Source: Blastochloris sulfoviridis (GTDB taxonomy: Bacteria > Pseudomonadota > Alphaproteobacteria > Rhizobiales > Xanthobacteraceae). From it: a stretch of 64,000 nt of DNA. The position numbers and the translations under genes are program-made. Below the pieces are notes generated by a model. The model ran no database searches. It saw only the letters and a program-made list of their open reading frames with translations, and had not been told where the DNA came from. How positions within the stretch are numbered: the first letter of the stretch is position 1; each line of letters opens with the position of its first letter. The stretch spans positions 62,001 to 126,000 of the forward strand of contig NZ_VWPL01000005.1 of the NCBI RefSeq assembly GCF_008630065.1. Direction: 5' to 3'. Below, piece after piece: positions 18,748 to 29,186 of this stretch.

Positions 18748-20766
18748 TTGGTTGACACCCTTCAAGCCGTCGATGTTCCCCTGGCGAGCGCGCAGCGCTC
18801 CGCGCCGGATGCGCCGCTGATCGAGATCCGCGGCCTGCGGCGGGAATACCAGTCTGGCGACGACACCATCGCCGCGCTGAAGGATGTCGACCTCACCATC
18901 GCCGCCGGCGAGATGGTGGCGATCGTCGGCGCCTCGGGCTCCGGCAAATCCACCTTGATGAACATTCTCGGCTGCCTCGACCGGCCGACCTCGGGCAGCT
19001 ACCGCATCGCCGGCCGCGAAACCGCGCAGCTCGGCCCGGACGAGCTCGCCGAACTGCGCCGCGAGCATTTCGGCTTCATCTTCCAGCGCTACCACCTGAT
19101 GTCGGAACTGACCGCGCTCGGCAATGTCGAGATCCCGGCGGTCTATGCCGGCCTGCCGCGCGCCGAGCGCCAGACGCGCGCGGCGCGCCTGCTCGACCGG
19201 CTCGGCATGGCCGACCGCGTCCACCACCGCCCCGGCCAGCTTTCCGGCGGCCAGCAGCAGCGCGTGTCGATCGCCCGCGCCTTGATGAACGGCGGCGAGA
19301 TCGTCCTCGCCGACGAGCCCACCGGCGCGCTCGACAGCCGCAGCGGCGAGGAGATGCTGCGCATCCTCGACGAGCTCAACGCCGAAGGCACCACGGTGAT
19401 CATCGTCACCCACGATGCCTCGGTCGCCGCCCGCGCCCAGCGCATCATCGAGCTGCGCGACGGCGAGATCATCTCCGACCGGCGAAACGCGACGCCGGCG
19501 CGCCCGTCGGCGGCCCCGCGGCTCGGCGGCGCCGGCACGCCGTCCACGCCCTGGCGCGCAGCGGTCGGCCGCTTCCGCGAAGCGTTCCGCATGGCCTCGT
19601 TCGCCATGCGCGCCCACGGCCTGCGCACCTTCCTCACCATGCTCGGCATCGTCATCGGCATCGCCGCGGTGGTGTGCATGGTGGCGCTCGGCGAAGGCTC
19701 CCGCCAGAAGGTGCTGGCGAACATTTCCAGCCTCGGCACCAACACCCTGGAAGTGTTCCCCGGCCTCAATTTCGGCGACACGCGCTCGGGCCGCATCCGC
19801 ACGCTGGTGGTGGCCGATGCCGACGCGCTGGCGCAGCAACCCTATGTCGCGGCGGTCACGCCCACTGTCTCCACCACCCGCTCCCTGCGCTACCGCTCGA
19901 CCGAGGCCAACGGCATGGTCAATGGCGTCGGCGACCGCTATTTCGACGTCAAGGGCACCAAGCTGCTTGAGGGCCGGCTGTTCGACGCCGATAGCGTCAA
20001 GCGCATCGCCCAGGACGTGGTGATCGACGAGACGGCGCGCGACGCGCTGTTCGCCGACGATCCCGGCAAGAGCCCGATCGGCGAGGTCATCCTGGTCGGC
20101 AACGTGCCGAGCCGCATCATCGGCTTGGTGCAGAAGCAGCAGGGCGGCTTCGGCTCCAGCGCCAACCCGTCCGTCTACCTGCCCTACTCCACCGTGCAGG
20201 CCCGCTTCCTCGGCACCACGGCGCTTCGCTCCATCACGGTGCGGGTCGCCGACGACACGCCGACCGACCTGGCGCTGGCCGCGGTGACGCAACTCCTCAT
20301 CCAGCGCCACGGCACCAAGGACTTCTTCATCCTCAACACCGACGACATCCGCAAGACCATCACCCAGACCACGGAAATCCTGGCGATGCTGATCGCCTCG
20401 ATCGCGGTGATCTCGCTGGTGGTGGGCGGCATCGGCGTGATGAACATCATGCTGGTGTCGGTATCCGAACGCGTCAACGAGATCGGCGTGCGCATGGCGG
20501 TGGGAGCGCGGCGCAGCGACATCCTGCAGCAGTTCCTGATCGAGGCGGTGCTGGTGTGCCTGATCGGCGGCGTGCTCGGCATCGCGCTGGCGCTCGGCTT
20601 CGGCGCGGTGTTCGCGATGCTTGAGACGCCCTTCACTTTGATCTACTCGACCGCCTCGATCATCGCCGCCGTGGTGTGCTCGACCCTGATCGGCGTCATT
20701 TTCGGCTATCTGCCGGCGCACAACGCCTCGCTGCTCGATCCGGTGGTGGCGCTGGCGCGGGACTGA
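18748..20766 (+). CDS. macB: MacB-like ABC transporter, fused ATPase and permease
   Basis: A 672-residue protein with an N-terminal ATPase: Walker A GASGSGKST, signature LSGGQQQRV, Walker B VLADEPTGALD. A MacB_PCD domain and an FtsX-type permease with four membrane segments follow (GLRTFLTMLGIVIGIAAVV, then three near the C-terminus). MacB exports macrolides, peptides or siderophores using MacA and an outer-membrane channel, both encoded just upstream. I favour TTG at 18748 because GGGTGG is about 8 bases upstream; no ATG fits before the ATPase domain. The family A repeat begins exactly at the stop codon. Confidence 0.92.
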   Translation: MVDTLQAVDVPLASAQRSAPDAPLIEIRGLRREYQSGDDTIAALKDVDLTIAAGEMVAIVGASGSGKSTLMNILGCLDRPTSGSYRIAGRETAQLGPDELAELRREHFGFIFQRYHLMSELTALGNVEIPAVYAGLPRAERQTRAARLLDRLGMADRVHHRPGQLSGGQQQRVSIARALMNGGEIVLADEPTGALDSRSGEEMLRILDELNAEGTTVIIVTHDASVAARAQRIIELRDGEIISDRRNATPARPSAAPRLGGAGTPSTPWRAAVGRFREAFRMASFAMRAHGLRTFLTMLGIVIGIAAVVCMVALGEGSRQKVLANISSLGTNTLEVFPGLNFGDTRSGRIRTLVVADADALAQQPYVAAVTPTVSTTRSLRYRSTEANGMVNGVGDRYFDVKGTKLLEGRLFDADSVKRIAQDVVIDETARDALFADDPGKSPIGEVILVGNVPSRIIGLVQKQQGGFGSSANPSVYLPYSTVQARFLGTTALRSITVRVADDTPTDLALAAVTQLLIQRHGTKDFFILNTDDIRKTITQTTEILAMLIASIAVISLVVGGIGVMNIMLVSVSERVNEIGVRMAVGARRSDILQQFLIEAVLVCLIGGVLGIALALGFGAVFAMLETPFTLIYSTASIIAAVVCSTLIGVIFGYLPAHNASLLDPVVALARD

Positions 20767-20880
20767 TGCGGTTTCCGGCCGATCAGGCCGGAGTTCCGTA
20801 TTCCGCTCGCCGAATAATCCGTCTCGGATCAAGGTTTTCGGCGAGACCGCTTCCTTCGATCCCGAAAGGACCAACGGGAA
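20764..20880. repeat. Dispersed three-hairpin element, family A copy 2
   Basis: It begins with the macB stop codon (TGATGCGGTTTCCGG), has the GATCAGGCC loop hairpin, a central CTCGCCGAATAAT / GGTTTTCGGCGAGA pair, and a terminal ATCCCGAAAGGA hairpin. Probably also a transcription barrier after the efflux operon. Confidence 0.8.
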
Positions 20881-21100
20881 GCCGAGTGAACTGCCGGGAA
20901 CCCCCGCGCCGCGGCAGGGTTAACGGGGGACGAACCCCGCCAGGCGATTTGGCGGTCAAATGCCAACCGGACCGAAATCGGAGTGCGCTAGGAGGATGCC
21001 GTGGACCGGACCCGCAAGTCCCGCCCACGCAGGTTCCATCGGCTGCAGAACGTCCGGCGCCGCCAGGGGCGGACCCGGACAACCGGCACAGGACGGCGTC

Positions 21101-21265
21101 ATGGCTCGCGCATTCTGGACCACGCTCACCCTTGCCCTGGGCCTCCAGGTCGCCGTGCTGTCCGCCGTTGTCGCCGTGGCCGTGCATGGCCAGGCTGGCG
21201 TGGTGTCAACCACGCTGCACCGCACCGCACACCTGACCGAGGTTGCCGTCGCCGGCGTGCGATGA
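21101..21265 (+). CDS. Small hypothetical membrane protein, 54 aa
   Basis: An ATG at 21101 with AGGA 7 bases upstream opens a 54-codon frame. The product has one hydrophobic segment (LGLQVAVLSAVVAVAVHG) and a short polar C-terminus with several His and Thr. I do not recognise a family. It lies between macB and the HigA-type gene. The frame extends upstream, but that part looks non-coding. Coding status is uncertain; a conserved small protein or a chance frame are both possible. Confidence 0.35.
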   Translation: MARAFWTTLTLALGLQVAVLSAVVAVAVHGQAGVVSTTLHRTAHLTEVAVAGVR

Positions 21266-21508
21266 GGGCTGGCGGAACCAGCCAAAGCGGGCTTGAAACA
21301 TTTCTCCGGCTGGGGGCCCGGGGGTGCGGGCTTCCGATCGTCAAGGCTTCCGGTCTCACCCGCGGATTTTCGGCGTGTGTGGTTCCGGGAACACAAAATG
21401 ATCACTCGGGGCCTGTAAGAGACCTGACGCTCCTGATTCCTGTTTTGTTGCATCTCATTCGCAAGACTGACTCCCGGTTCTGCGAGGAATGCGCCTGAGG
21501 ATGAAGCA

Positions 21509-21802
21509 ATGGCCGATTTCGCACCGCCCCACCCCGGCGAGGTCCTGCGCAAGGATTTCCTCAAACCGCTGAACATGAGCGAACATGCGGCGGCCAAGGT
21601 GCTGGGCATTCCCCAAGTGCGCCTCAGCGAGATCGTCAGTGGCCGGCGTTCGGTGTCGCCCAATACGGCGCTGCGCCTGGCCCGCTATTTCGGCACATCG
21701 ACGGAATTCTGGATCGGCATGCAGGCGGCCTACGACCTCGAACTGGCCCGCAACGCCGCGGCCTCCCGGATCGCGGCCAAGGAAACCCCTCGGGCGGCGT
21801 AA
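21509..21802 (+). CDS. higA: HigA-family antitoxin, orphan
   Basis: A 97-residue XRE-type helix-turn-helix protein with the HigA opening HPGEVLRKDFLKPLNMS, the HTH around AAKVLGIPQVRLSEIVSGRR, and the family tail TSTEFWIGMQAAYDLELAR. HigA normally neutralises the HigB mRNA interferase encoded just upstream and represses the pair. Here the 240 bp upstream do not encode a HigB-like protein in any frame I could read. It may therefore be a free-standing regulator or a remnant. The start at 21509 is preceded by GAGGATGAAGCA. Confidence 0.85.
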   Translation: MADFAPPHPGEVLRKDFLKPLNMSEHAAAKVLGIPQVRLSEIVSGRRSVSPNTALRLARYFGTSTEFWIGMQAAYDLELARNAAASRIAAKETPRAA

Positions 21803-21959
21803 TCTCGGCGGCCAGTACCGACAGCCAATATCGACAACCCAGAACGCTGACATCTCGGGCGGTCGACACGCGCGGAAGTTCTTTCCGGAGATCCGAGATG
21901 TCCGGAACATCCGCGACCGGGACCAACGGCCGACCTTCGCTGCCGTTGGTGGAAGCCGC

Positions 21960-22709
21960 TTACCGCCCCAGCCTTGCCCGCACCGTGGCCAGCATCGTCT
22001 CCACCTCGGCCCTGGCCGTCGTGAGCTTCTCCGCGTCGCGCCCCCGCACCACCAAGTTGGTGTTGGGCAGGCCGAGATCGTCCAGGAACGGATAGCTGCC
22101 GATCGTGACTTCGGGATGGGCCTGGGCCACCGCTGCCAACTCGGTGCCGATGTCGCCTTCGCGCAGGTCGGCGCGCACCGTCTCCGACAGCATCGGCAGG
22201 CCGGTTTCGAGCTTCGGGATCACCTCCTCCAGCATCGCCTGCATGATGGCCGGCACGCCCGCCATCACGATGACGTTGCCGATCCAGAACCCGGGCGCCT
22301 TGGAGATCCGGTTGGCGATCAGGTTGGCCCCGGCCGGGATGCGCGCCATGCGCAGGCGCGCCTCGTTGAGGTCGGCCTCGGCAAAGCGCTCCATCATCAG
22401 CGCCTTGGCGCGCGGGTCGACGCCGATCGCCACGCCGAACGCCTTGGCGATCGAATCGGCGGTGATGTCGTCATGGGTGGGGCCGATGCCGCCGGTGGTG
22501 AACACGTAGGTGTAGCGGGCGCGCAGCGCGTTCACCGCCTCGACGATCGCCGCCTCGTCGTCGCTGACCACGCGGACCTCCTTGAGGTCGATGCCGATCC
22601 CGGTCAGGCGTTCGGCAAGGTGGCCGATATTGCGATCCTTGGTGCGGCCGGACAGGATCTCGTCGCCGATGACGAGCACGGCGGCGGTGACGGATTTCGG
22701 CTCGGCCAT
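21960..22709 (-). CDS. Molybdopterin-binding domain protein, CinA N-terminal-like (MoaB/Mog fold)
   Basis: A 249-residue protein with a MoCF_biosynth domain: AAVLVIGDEILSGRTKDRN at the start and the binding loop FTTGGIGPTHDDIT. It contains only the N-terminal part of CinA plus a short C-terminal extension; the CinA deamidase domain is absent. Such stand-alone proteins are common in alphaproteobacteria and are annotated competence/damage-inducible protein A, with ADP-ribose or FAD pyrophosphatase activity in some members. A direct role in molybdenum cofactor synthesis is not implied. A family A repeat lies just upstream. Confidence 0.85.
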   Translation of the reverse strand: MAEPKSVTAAVLVIGDEILSGRTKDRNIGHLAERLTGIGIDLKEVRVVSDDEAAIVEAVNALRARYTYVFTTGGIGPTHDDITADSIAKAFGVAIGVDPRAKALMMERFAEADLNEARLRMARIPAGANLIANRISKAPGFWIGNVIVMAGVPAIMQAMLEEVIPKLETGLPMLSETVRADLREGDIGTELAAVAQAHPEVTIGSYPFLDDLGLPNTNLVVRGRDAEKLTTARAEVETMLATVRARLGR

Positions 22710-22730
22710 CGCTTACTCCCCCAGCGAACG

Positions 22731-22851
22731 GATGCGGTTCCCGGCCCGCTGGCCGGAGAACCGTGCTCCAGTCACCGGAAATCCCGTTCCCGGACAAGGA
22801 TTTTCGGCGAGATTGTTTCCGGACCACGACGTGAACTTCCGGAAACCGTGT
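22731..22851. repeat. Dispersed three-hairpin element, family A copy 3
   Basis: GATGCGGTTCCCGG opens a CCGGCCCGCTGGCCGG hairpin. The central pair GAAATCCCG / GGATTTTCGGCGA and a closing CTTCCGGAAACCGTG follow. It lies between the CinA-like gene (minus) and the ATP-grasp operon (plus), within a 377 bp gap that holds no gene. Confidence 0.75.
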
Positions 22852-23086
22852 GAAAATGCGTGTAGACCGAATTCAGGCGCGATCCCATACGATTGTCGCC
22901 GGAATCGGCCCCCGGCCGGACAGCGCCCGTCCGGCAGGCGGCCGCACGGCAAATTGCATAATTATTGGGCAGAGATGATCACTCCAGCGGAATTGCCGCA
23001 CAATGCAGCATTGGCTCTTCCATCGGCCCGGAATTTGCGTCTAAGTTTGCGTGCATGGCGCGCACGCGCCAGCGGAAAGGCGCCCG

Positions 23087-24502
23087 ATGACGGCCTTCGA
23101 TGAAATGCGGGGCATGAACGGCCAGGTCCGCCCCGGCTACAGGCAATTGGCCGACTGGCTTGCCGGGGTGCCGCGCGCCCTCCTGGAGGAACGGCGGCGG
23201 GAGGCGGAGTTCCTGTTCCGCCGCATCGGCATCACCTTTGCGGTCTATGGCGACGCGGAATCGACCGAGCGGCTGATCCCCTTCGACATTGTGCCGCGCA
23301 TCATCGCCCACGAGGAATGGACCCAGCTCTCCAAGGGGCTGGAGCAGCGGGTGCGCGCGCTCAACCTCTACATCCAGGACGTCTATTCCAAGCGCGAGGC
23401 GATGCGCGCCGGCATCGTGCCCGAGGAGCTGATCTTCCAGAACCCGGTGTTCCGGCCGGAGATGAACGGCCAGCGCGTGCCGCACGACATCTGGGTCCAC
23501 ATCGCCGGCATCGACGTGGTGCGGGTCGATCCCGAGACCTTCTATGTGCTGGAAGACAATGCCCGCACCCCCTCCGGCGTGTCCTACATGCTGGAGAACC
23601 GCGAGATCATGATCCGGCTGTTCCCCGAACTGTTCGCCACCCACCGCGTGGCGCCGGTCGAGAACTATCCGGACGAGCTGTTGGCGACGCTGAAGTCGGT
23701 GGCCCCGCTCACCAGCGCGGCCGAGCCGACCGCGGTGCTGCTGACGCCGGGCCTGTTCAATTCGGCCTATTACGAGCACTCGTTCCTGGCCGACAAGCTC
23801 GGCATCGAGCTGGTCGAGGGGCGCGACCTGTTCATCGAGAACAACATCGTCTTCATGCGCACCACCGAGGGGCCGCAGCGCGTCGACGTCATCTACCGCC
23901 GCGTCGACGACGACTTCCTCGACCCCCTCGCCTTCCGCCCCGATTCGGCGCTCGGCGTGCCGGGCCTGCTCGGCGCCTACCGGGCCGGCAACGTCACGCT
24001 CGCCAATGCCGTGGGCACCGGCGTGGCCGACGACAAGGCGGTCTATTCCTACATGCCGGACATCATCCGCTTCTTCCTCGGCGAGGAGCCGATCCTGAAG
24101 AACGTGCCGACCTGGCGCTGCCGCGAGCCCGAGTCCCTCGCATACGTGCTCGAACATCTGGAGGAGCTGGTGGTCAAGGAGACGCACGGCTCGGGCGGCT
24201 ACGGCATGCTGATCGGGCCGAAGGCCTGCAAGGAAGAGATCGAGACCTTCCGCGCCAAGCTGAAGCACGACCCCACCACCTTCATCGCCCAGCCGACCTT
24301 GGCGCTGTCCACCGCGCCGTGCCTGGTCGAGGAGGGAATCGCGCCGCGCCACGTCGATCTGCGCCCTTACGTGCTGCAGGGCAAGACCGGCGTGCGCATC
24401 GTGCCGGGCGGGCTCACCCGCGTGGCGCTGCAGGCCGGCTCGCTGGTGGTCAATTCCTCGCAGGGCGGCGGCACCAAGGACACCTGGGTGCTCGGCGCAT
24501 GA
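23087..24502 (+). CDS. Circularly permuted ATP-grasp protein
   Basis: A 471-residue member of the CP_ATPgrasp family (old DUF404/DUF407). The GGAAAGG site just before ATG 23087 fixes the start. Recognisable blocks are FAVYGDAESTERLIPFDI, the DNARTPSGVSYMLENR loop, and the ATP-grasp lysine region ELVVKETHGSGGYGMLIGP. These proteins are always found with alpha-E and transglutaminase-like partners, as here, and are predicted to ligate or modify peptides or peptide-like tags. No reaction has been proven for this set. The alpha-E gene starts 33 bp downstream. Confidence 0.92.
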   Translation: MTAFDEMRGMNGQVRPGYRQLADWLAGVPRALLEERRREAEFLFRRIGITFAVYGDAESTERLIPFDIVPRIIAHEEWTQLSKGLEQRVRALNLYIQDVYSKREAMRAGIVPEELIFQNPVFRPEMNGQRVPHDIWVHIAGIDVVRVDPETFYVLEDNARTPSGVSYMLENREIMIRLFPELFATHRVAPVENYPDELLATLKSVAPLTSAAEPTAVLLTPGLFNSAYYEHSFLADKLGIELVEGRDLFIENNIVFMRTTEGPQRVDVIYRRVDDDFLDPLAFRPDSALGVPGLLGAYRAGNVTLANAVGTGVADDKAVYSYMPDIIRFFLGEEPILKNVPTWRCREPESLAYVLEHLEELVVKETHGSGGYGMLIGPKACKEEIETFRAKLKHDPTTFIAQPTLALSTAPCLVEEGIAPRHVDLRPYVLQGKTGVRIVPGGLTRVALQAGSLVVNSSQGGGTKDTWVLGA

Positions 24503-24535
24503 TTTCCCTTCACCGTCTGTCCTCTGGCCACGCTC

Positions 24536-25477
24536 ATGCTGTCGCGCACCGCTGACAATCTCTATTGGCTGGCCCGCTATATCGAGCGAGCCGAGTTCGT
24601 CGCCCGCACCATCGAGGTCGCCCAGCGCATGGCCTCGCTGCCCACGTCCTATGGCGGTTCATCCAACGAGTGGGAGTCGGCGCTCGCCACAACCGGCTGC
24701 GCCGACTCCTTCCACAAGCACTACCGTGACGCCACCGAACGCACCGTCACCGAGTTCCTCGCCTTCTCGCCGGAGAACTCGTCCTCGATCGTGAACTGCC
24801 TGGAGACCGCCCGCGCCAATGCGCGCGCGGTGCGCACCGCGCTCACCGTCGAAATGTGGGAGGCGATCAACGACGTGTGGCTGGAGCTGAAGAAGCTCAA
24901 CCGCCGCAAGCTCGACCGCGACGATGTCAACCGTTTCCTCAACAAGGTCAAGGAGGCCTCGCTGCTGTTCGACGGCTCGGCCTCGCGCACCATGCTGCGC
25001 CGCGATTCCTACTGGTTCGAGCGGCTGGGCCACTATATCGAGCGTGCCGACAACACCGCCCGCATCCTCGACGTGAAATACCATCTGCTGCTGCCCGATC
25101 AGTCGCACGTCGGCGGCGCGCTCGACTACTACCAGTGGACCAGCGTGCTGCGCGCGGTCTCGGCAGTGACCTCGTTCCATTGGGTCTACCGCGAGAGCGT
25201 CAAGCCCTGGCTGGTCGCCGACTTCCTGATCCTCAACGAGCAGATGCCGCGCTCCCTGGCGAGCTGCTACGAGAACATCACCCGCTATCTCGACATGCTG
25301 GCGCAGGGGTATGGCCGCCAGGGGCCGGCCCAGCGCCACGCACGGGCCATGCGCGCCCGCCTGCAGAACGCCCGGATGGAAGCGATTTTCGGTACCGGCC
25401 TGCACGAGTTCATCACCGGTTTCCTCGCCGACAATCATCGCCTCGGCAGCGAAGTGACCGAACAATATCTGGTGTGA
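24536..25477 (+). CDS. Alpha-E domain protein
   Basis: A 313-residue, almost entirely helical protein of the alpha-E family. The opening LSRTADNLYWLARYIERAE and the internal repeat WFERLGHYIERADNTARILD are the two copies of the family's conserved helix. Its biochemical role is unknown; it is inferred to work with the ATP-grasp enzyme encoded 33 bp upstream and the transglutaminase-like protein encoded 29 bp downstream. The three-gene order is the conserved one. Confidence 0.92.
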   Translation: MLSRTADNLYWLARYIERAEFVARTIEVAQRMASLPTSYGGSSNEWESALATTGCADSFHKHYRDATERTVTEFLAFSPENSSSIVNCLETARANARAVRTALTVEMWEAINDVWLELKKLNRRKLDRDDVNRFLNKVKEASLLFDGSASRTMLRRDSYWFERLGHYIERADNTARILDVKYHLLLPDQSHVGGALDYYQWTSVLRAVSAVTSFHWVYRESVKPWLVADFLILNEQMPRSLASCYENITRYLDMLAQGYGRQGPAQRHARAMRARLQNARMEAIFGTGLHEFITGFLADNHRLGSEVTEQYLV

Positions 25478-25506
25478 TAGTCTCCTGACCCACCCGGCGC
25501 GACGCC

Positions 25507-26358
25507 ATGCGAATCTGCATCAGCCACGAAACCCGCTATCGCTACGAGCAACCGGTCAATGGGCTGACCCAGATCCTGCGTCTGGCGCCGCGCAACCATG
25601 ACGGCCAGTATGTCGTGGACTGGCGCATCGAGGTCTCGGCCGACTGCCGGCTGGAGCGCCACGAGGACGCCTTCGGCAACCTGACCGACACCTTCTCGGT
25701 GCAGGGGCATCTCGACCAACTCAGCGTACTGGTCGCCGGCGAGGTCGAAACCGAGAACAGCCATGGCGTGGTGCGCGGCACGGTCGAGCGGCTGCCGCCC
25801 TCGCTGTTCCTGCGCGAAACCGACCTGACCCGAGCCGACCCGGCGATCGAGGCGTTCGCGCTCGACATCGCCGCCAGCAGCGAGCCTGCCATCCTCAGCC
25901 GGCTGCACACGCTGCTCACCCGGCTGAACGAGGACATGGTCTATGACGGCGACCCCACCCACGCGGCCACCACCGCCGCCGAAGCCTTCGCGCTGAAACG
26001 CGGCGTCTGCCAGGACATCACCCACATCTTCATTGCCGCCGCCCGCCGCATCGGCATCCCGGCGCGCTATATCGCCGGCTACTACTACGGCGGCAACGAG
26101 GCGGATCAGGCGGAGGCCAGCCACGCCTGGGCCGAGGCGTTCGTGCCCGATCTCGGCTGGGTCGGCTTCGACGCCACCAATGGCATCTGCATCACCGACG
26201 CCCACGTCCGCGTCGCCATGGGCCTCGACTATCTCGGCGCCGCCCCGATGCGCGGCAGCCGCCGCGGGGGCGACGGCGAGAGCCTTTCCGTCGAGGTCCA
26301 TGTCGGACAGTCGCCGGTCCCCGCCCAGAGCCAGATGCAGCGGCAGAGCCAGAGCTGA
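25507..26358 (+). CDS. Transglutaminase-like cysteine protease with N-terminal Bact_transglu_N domain
   Basis: A 283-residue protein. The N-terminal beta-rich domain (HETRYRYEQPVNGLTQILRL) is followed by the transglutaminase core with Cys168 (KRGVCQDITHIF), His206 (SHAWAEAF) and Asp222 (GFDATNG), the complete catalytic triad. The last 20 residues are Gln/Ser-rich and look disordered. It is the third gene of the ATP-grasp/alpha-E set, where it is thought to cleave or transfer the product of the ligase. It could act as a peptidase rather than a transferase. Confidence 0.92.
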   Translation: MRICISHETRYRYEQPVNGLTQILRLAPRNHDGQYVVDWRIEVSADCRLERHEDAFGNLTDTFSVQGHLDQLSVLVAGEVETENSHGVVRGTVERLPPSLFLRETDLTRADPAIEAFALDIAASSEPAILSRLHTLLTRLNEDMVYDGDPTHAATTAAEAFALKRGVCQDITHIFIAAARRIGIPARYIAGYYYGGNEADQAEASHAWAEAFVPDLGWVGFDATNGICITDAHVRVAMGLDYLGAAPMRGSRRGGDGESLSVEVHVGQSPVPAQSQMQRQSQS

Positions 26359-26404
26359 CCGCCGCCGGCGGAATCGGCTCATATGTTTCCCGATTGGTCG
26401 CCGC

Positions 26405-26572
26405 GTTCTTCCCTCTCCCCTTTCGGGAGAGGGTGGCGAACCGAGCGTCAGCGAGGTTGAGCCGGGTGAGGGGTACGTGCGAACGCGCGCTTGAAGATTC
26501 ACCCCTGACCCGCCTCACGATCTGAAGATCGATCGGCACCCTCTCCCGCAAGGGGAGAGGGAAGAAAAGAGC
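26405..26572. repeat. CTC-rich inverted repeat, family C copy 1
   Basis: CCCTCTCCCCTTTCGGGAGAGGG near 26412-26434 and CCCTCTCCCGCAAGGGGAGAGGG near 26540-26562 bracket about 110 bp that contain GAGCCGGGTGAGGGG and CCCCTGACCCG. The whole can fold as nested hairpins. It fills most of the 348 bp gap between the transglutaminase and groEL genes, which converge. Confidence 0.75.
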
Positions 26573-26644
26573 CGAGCCGATCCCCTGGGAACAGCATCAG
26601 GATTCGCGTCGGTGAGCTTCAATCCACGCAGCACCAAACGCAAC

Positions 26645-26664
26645 GGGGCGGCCGAAGCCGCCCC
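26645..26664 (-). terminator. Hairpin terminator of groEL
   Basis: An 8-bp GGGGCGGC / GCCGCCCC stem with a CGAA loop, 43 bp after the groEL stop as read on the minus strand, followed by GTTGCGTTT. Confidence 0.7.
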
Positions 26665-26706
26665 GCGCATCCCAGTCGAATTGTCGGTCCTACTGATCGC
26701 GTGCGA

Positions 26707-28344
<1,638 letters not shown>

Positions 28345-28508
28345 TCAGTCCTTGGGTTGTCGCGCCGCAAAACGCGTGCGGGCGGAGTGGTCCGCCGTCA
28401 TTCCAATCGGGTCCGAGGTGGAGGCCGAGCGCAGCCCGGCCGGCTCGTCAGCGCCGTCTCAGGCGAAGTTTCTCGGGCAGCCTTCGCTCTTCAGGCAGCT
28501 TTGATGTT

Positions 28509-28551
28509 TCAAGCGGCCTTCAGCTTCAGGCGGCCTTCAGCTTCAGGCGGC
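28509..28551 (-). repeat. Short tandem repeat spanning the groES stop codon
   Basis: Two exact copies and a degenerate third of a 17-bp unit (TCAGGCGGCCTTCAGCT on the plus strand, starting at 28543, 28526 and 28509). Each copy repeats the last two Ala codons and the stop of groES. Likely slippage. Confidence 0.75.
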
Positions 28552-28857
28552 CTTCTTGGACGCCTCGGCGCCCTCGATCACGCCCATGATGTCGGACTCT
28601 TTCATGATCAGCACTTCGGTGCCGTCGACCTTGACCTCGGTACCCGACCACTTGCCGAACAGCACACGGTCGCCGACCTTGACATCGAGCGCGACCAGCT
28701 TGCCGGCTTCATCGCGGGCGCCGGGGCCAACCGCCAGAACTTCGCCCTGCTGGGGCTTTTCCTTGGCCGTATCGGGAATGATGATCCCCCCGGCGGTCTT
28801 CTGCTCAGCGTCGATGCGCTTGACCACGACGCGATCATGGAGCGGCCGGAACTTCAT
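28543..28857 (-). CDS. groES: 10 kDa co-chaperonin GroES
   Basis: A 104-residue Gro[21 protein letters not shown] is the conserved start; the mobile loop [19 protein letters not shown] and the roof region are intact. The ATG at 28857 is preceded by AGGAGG. It is the first gene of the groESL operon, and the CIRCE operator lies 133 bp upstream. Its last codons and stop are part of a 17-bp tandem duplication that continues into the spacer. Confidence 0.98.
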   Translation of the reverse strand: MKFRPLHDRVVVKRIDAEQKTAGGIIIPDTAKEKPQQGEVLAVGPGARDEAGKLVALDVKVGDRVLFGKWSGTEVKVDGTEVLIMKESDIMGVIEGAEASKKAA

Positions 28858-28989
28858 GTCATTCCTCCTGAAACATTGAGATTTCTGAATAAATCACGCA
28901 GGGACCGGCACCCCCTCCCCAGGCGGGCCACCGTCCGAGCGCCAGATAGGCGCCGCCAGACGGCCCCGCAAGAGGGGACCGGCAAAAAA

Positions 28990-29016
28990 TTGGCACTCAC
29001 CGCGGGGGAGTGCCAA
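28990..29016. promoter_or_regulatory. CIRCE operator (HrcA binding site) of groESL
   Basis: TTGGCACTC (28990-28998), a 9-base spacer, and GAGTGCCAA (29008-29016) form a perfect 9-9-9 CIRCE element. HrcA is known to repress groESL through it. Confidence 0.93.
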
Positions 29017-29186
29017 CATGTCGCTGGCCAGCGCCGCCTCGCGCGATGGCAGGTGCAACCGGCGTCTTCCATCCGGCTGCCATCGTGTAAGCTGCAACCG
29101 AAGCGTCCGGTGGGGCCGGCCGGCCCAGTCCGGCTGAAGGCAATGGCGTCAGGTCCGAATGGGCCGAAGACAATGGGGAGACGAGC

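Noticed and set aside
21001-21498. Possible HigB toxin upstream of higA
   Set aside because: The open frame ends close to higA, but the translation has none of the RelE/HigB features and includes repeat-derived sequence.
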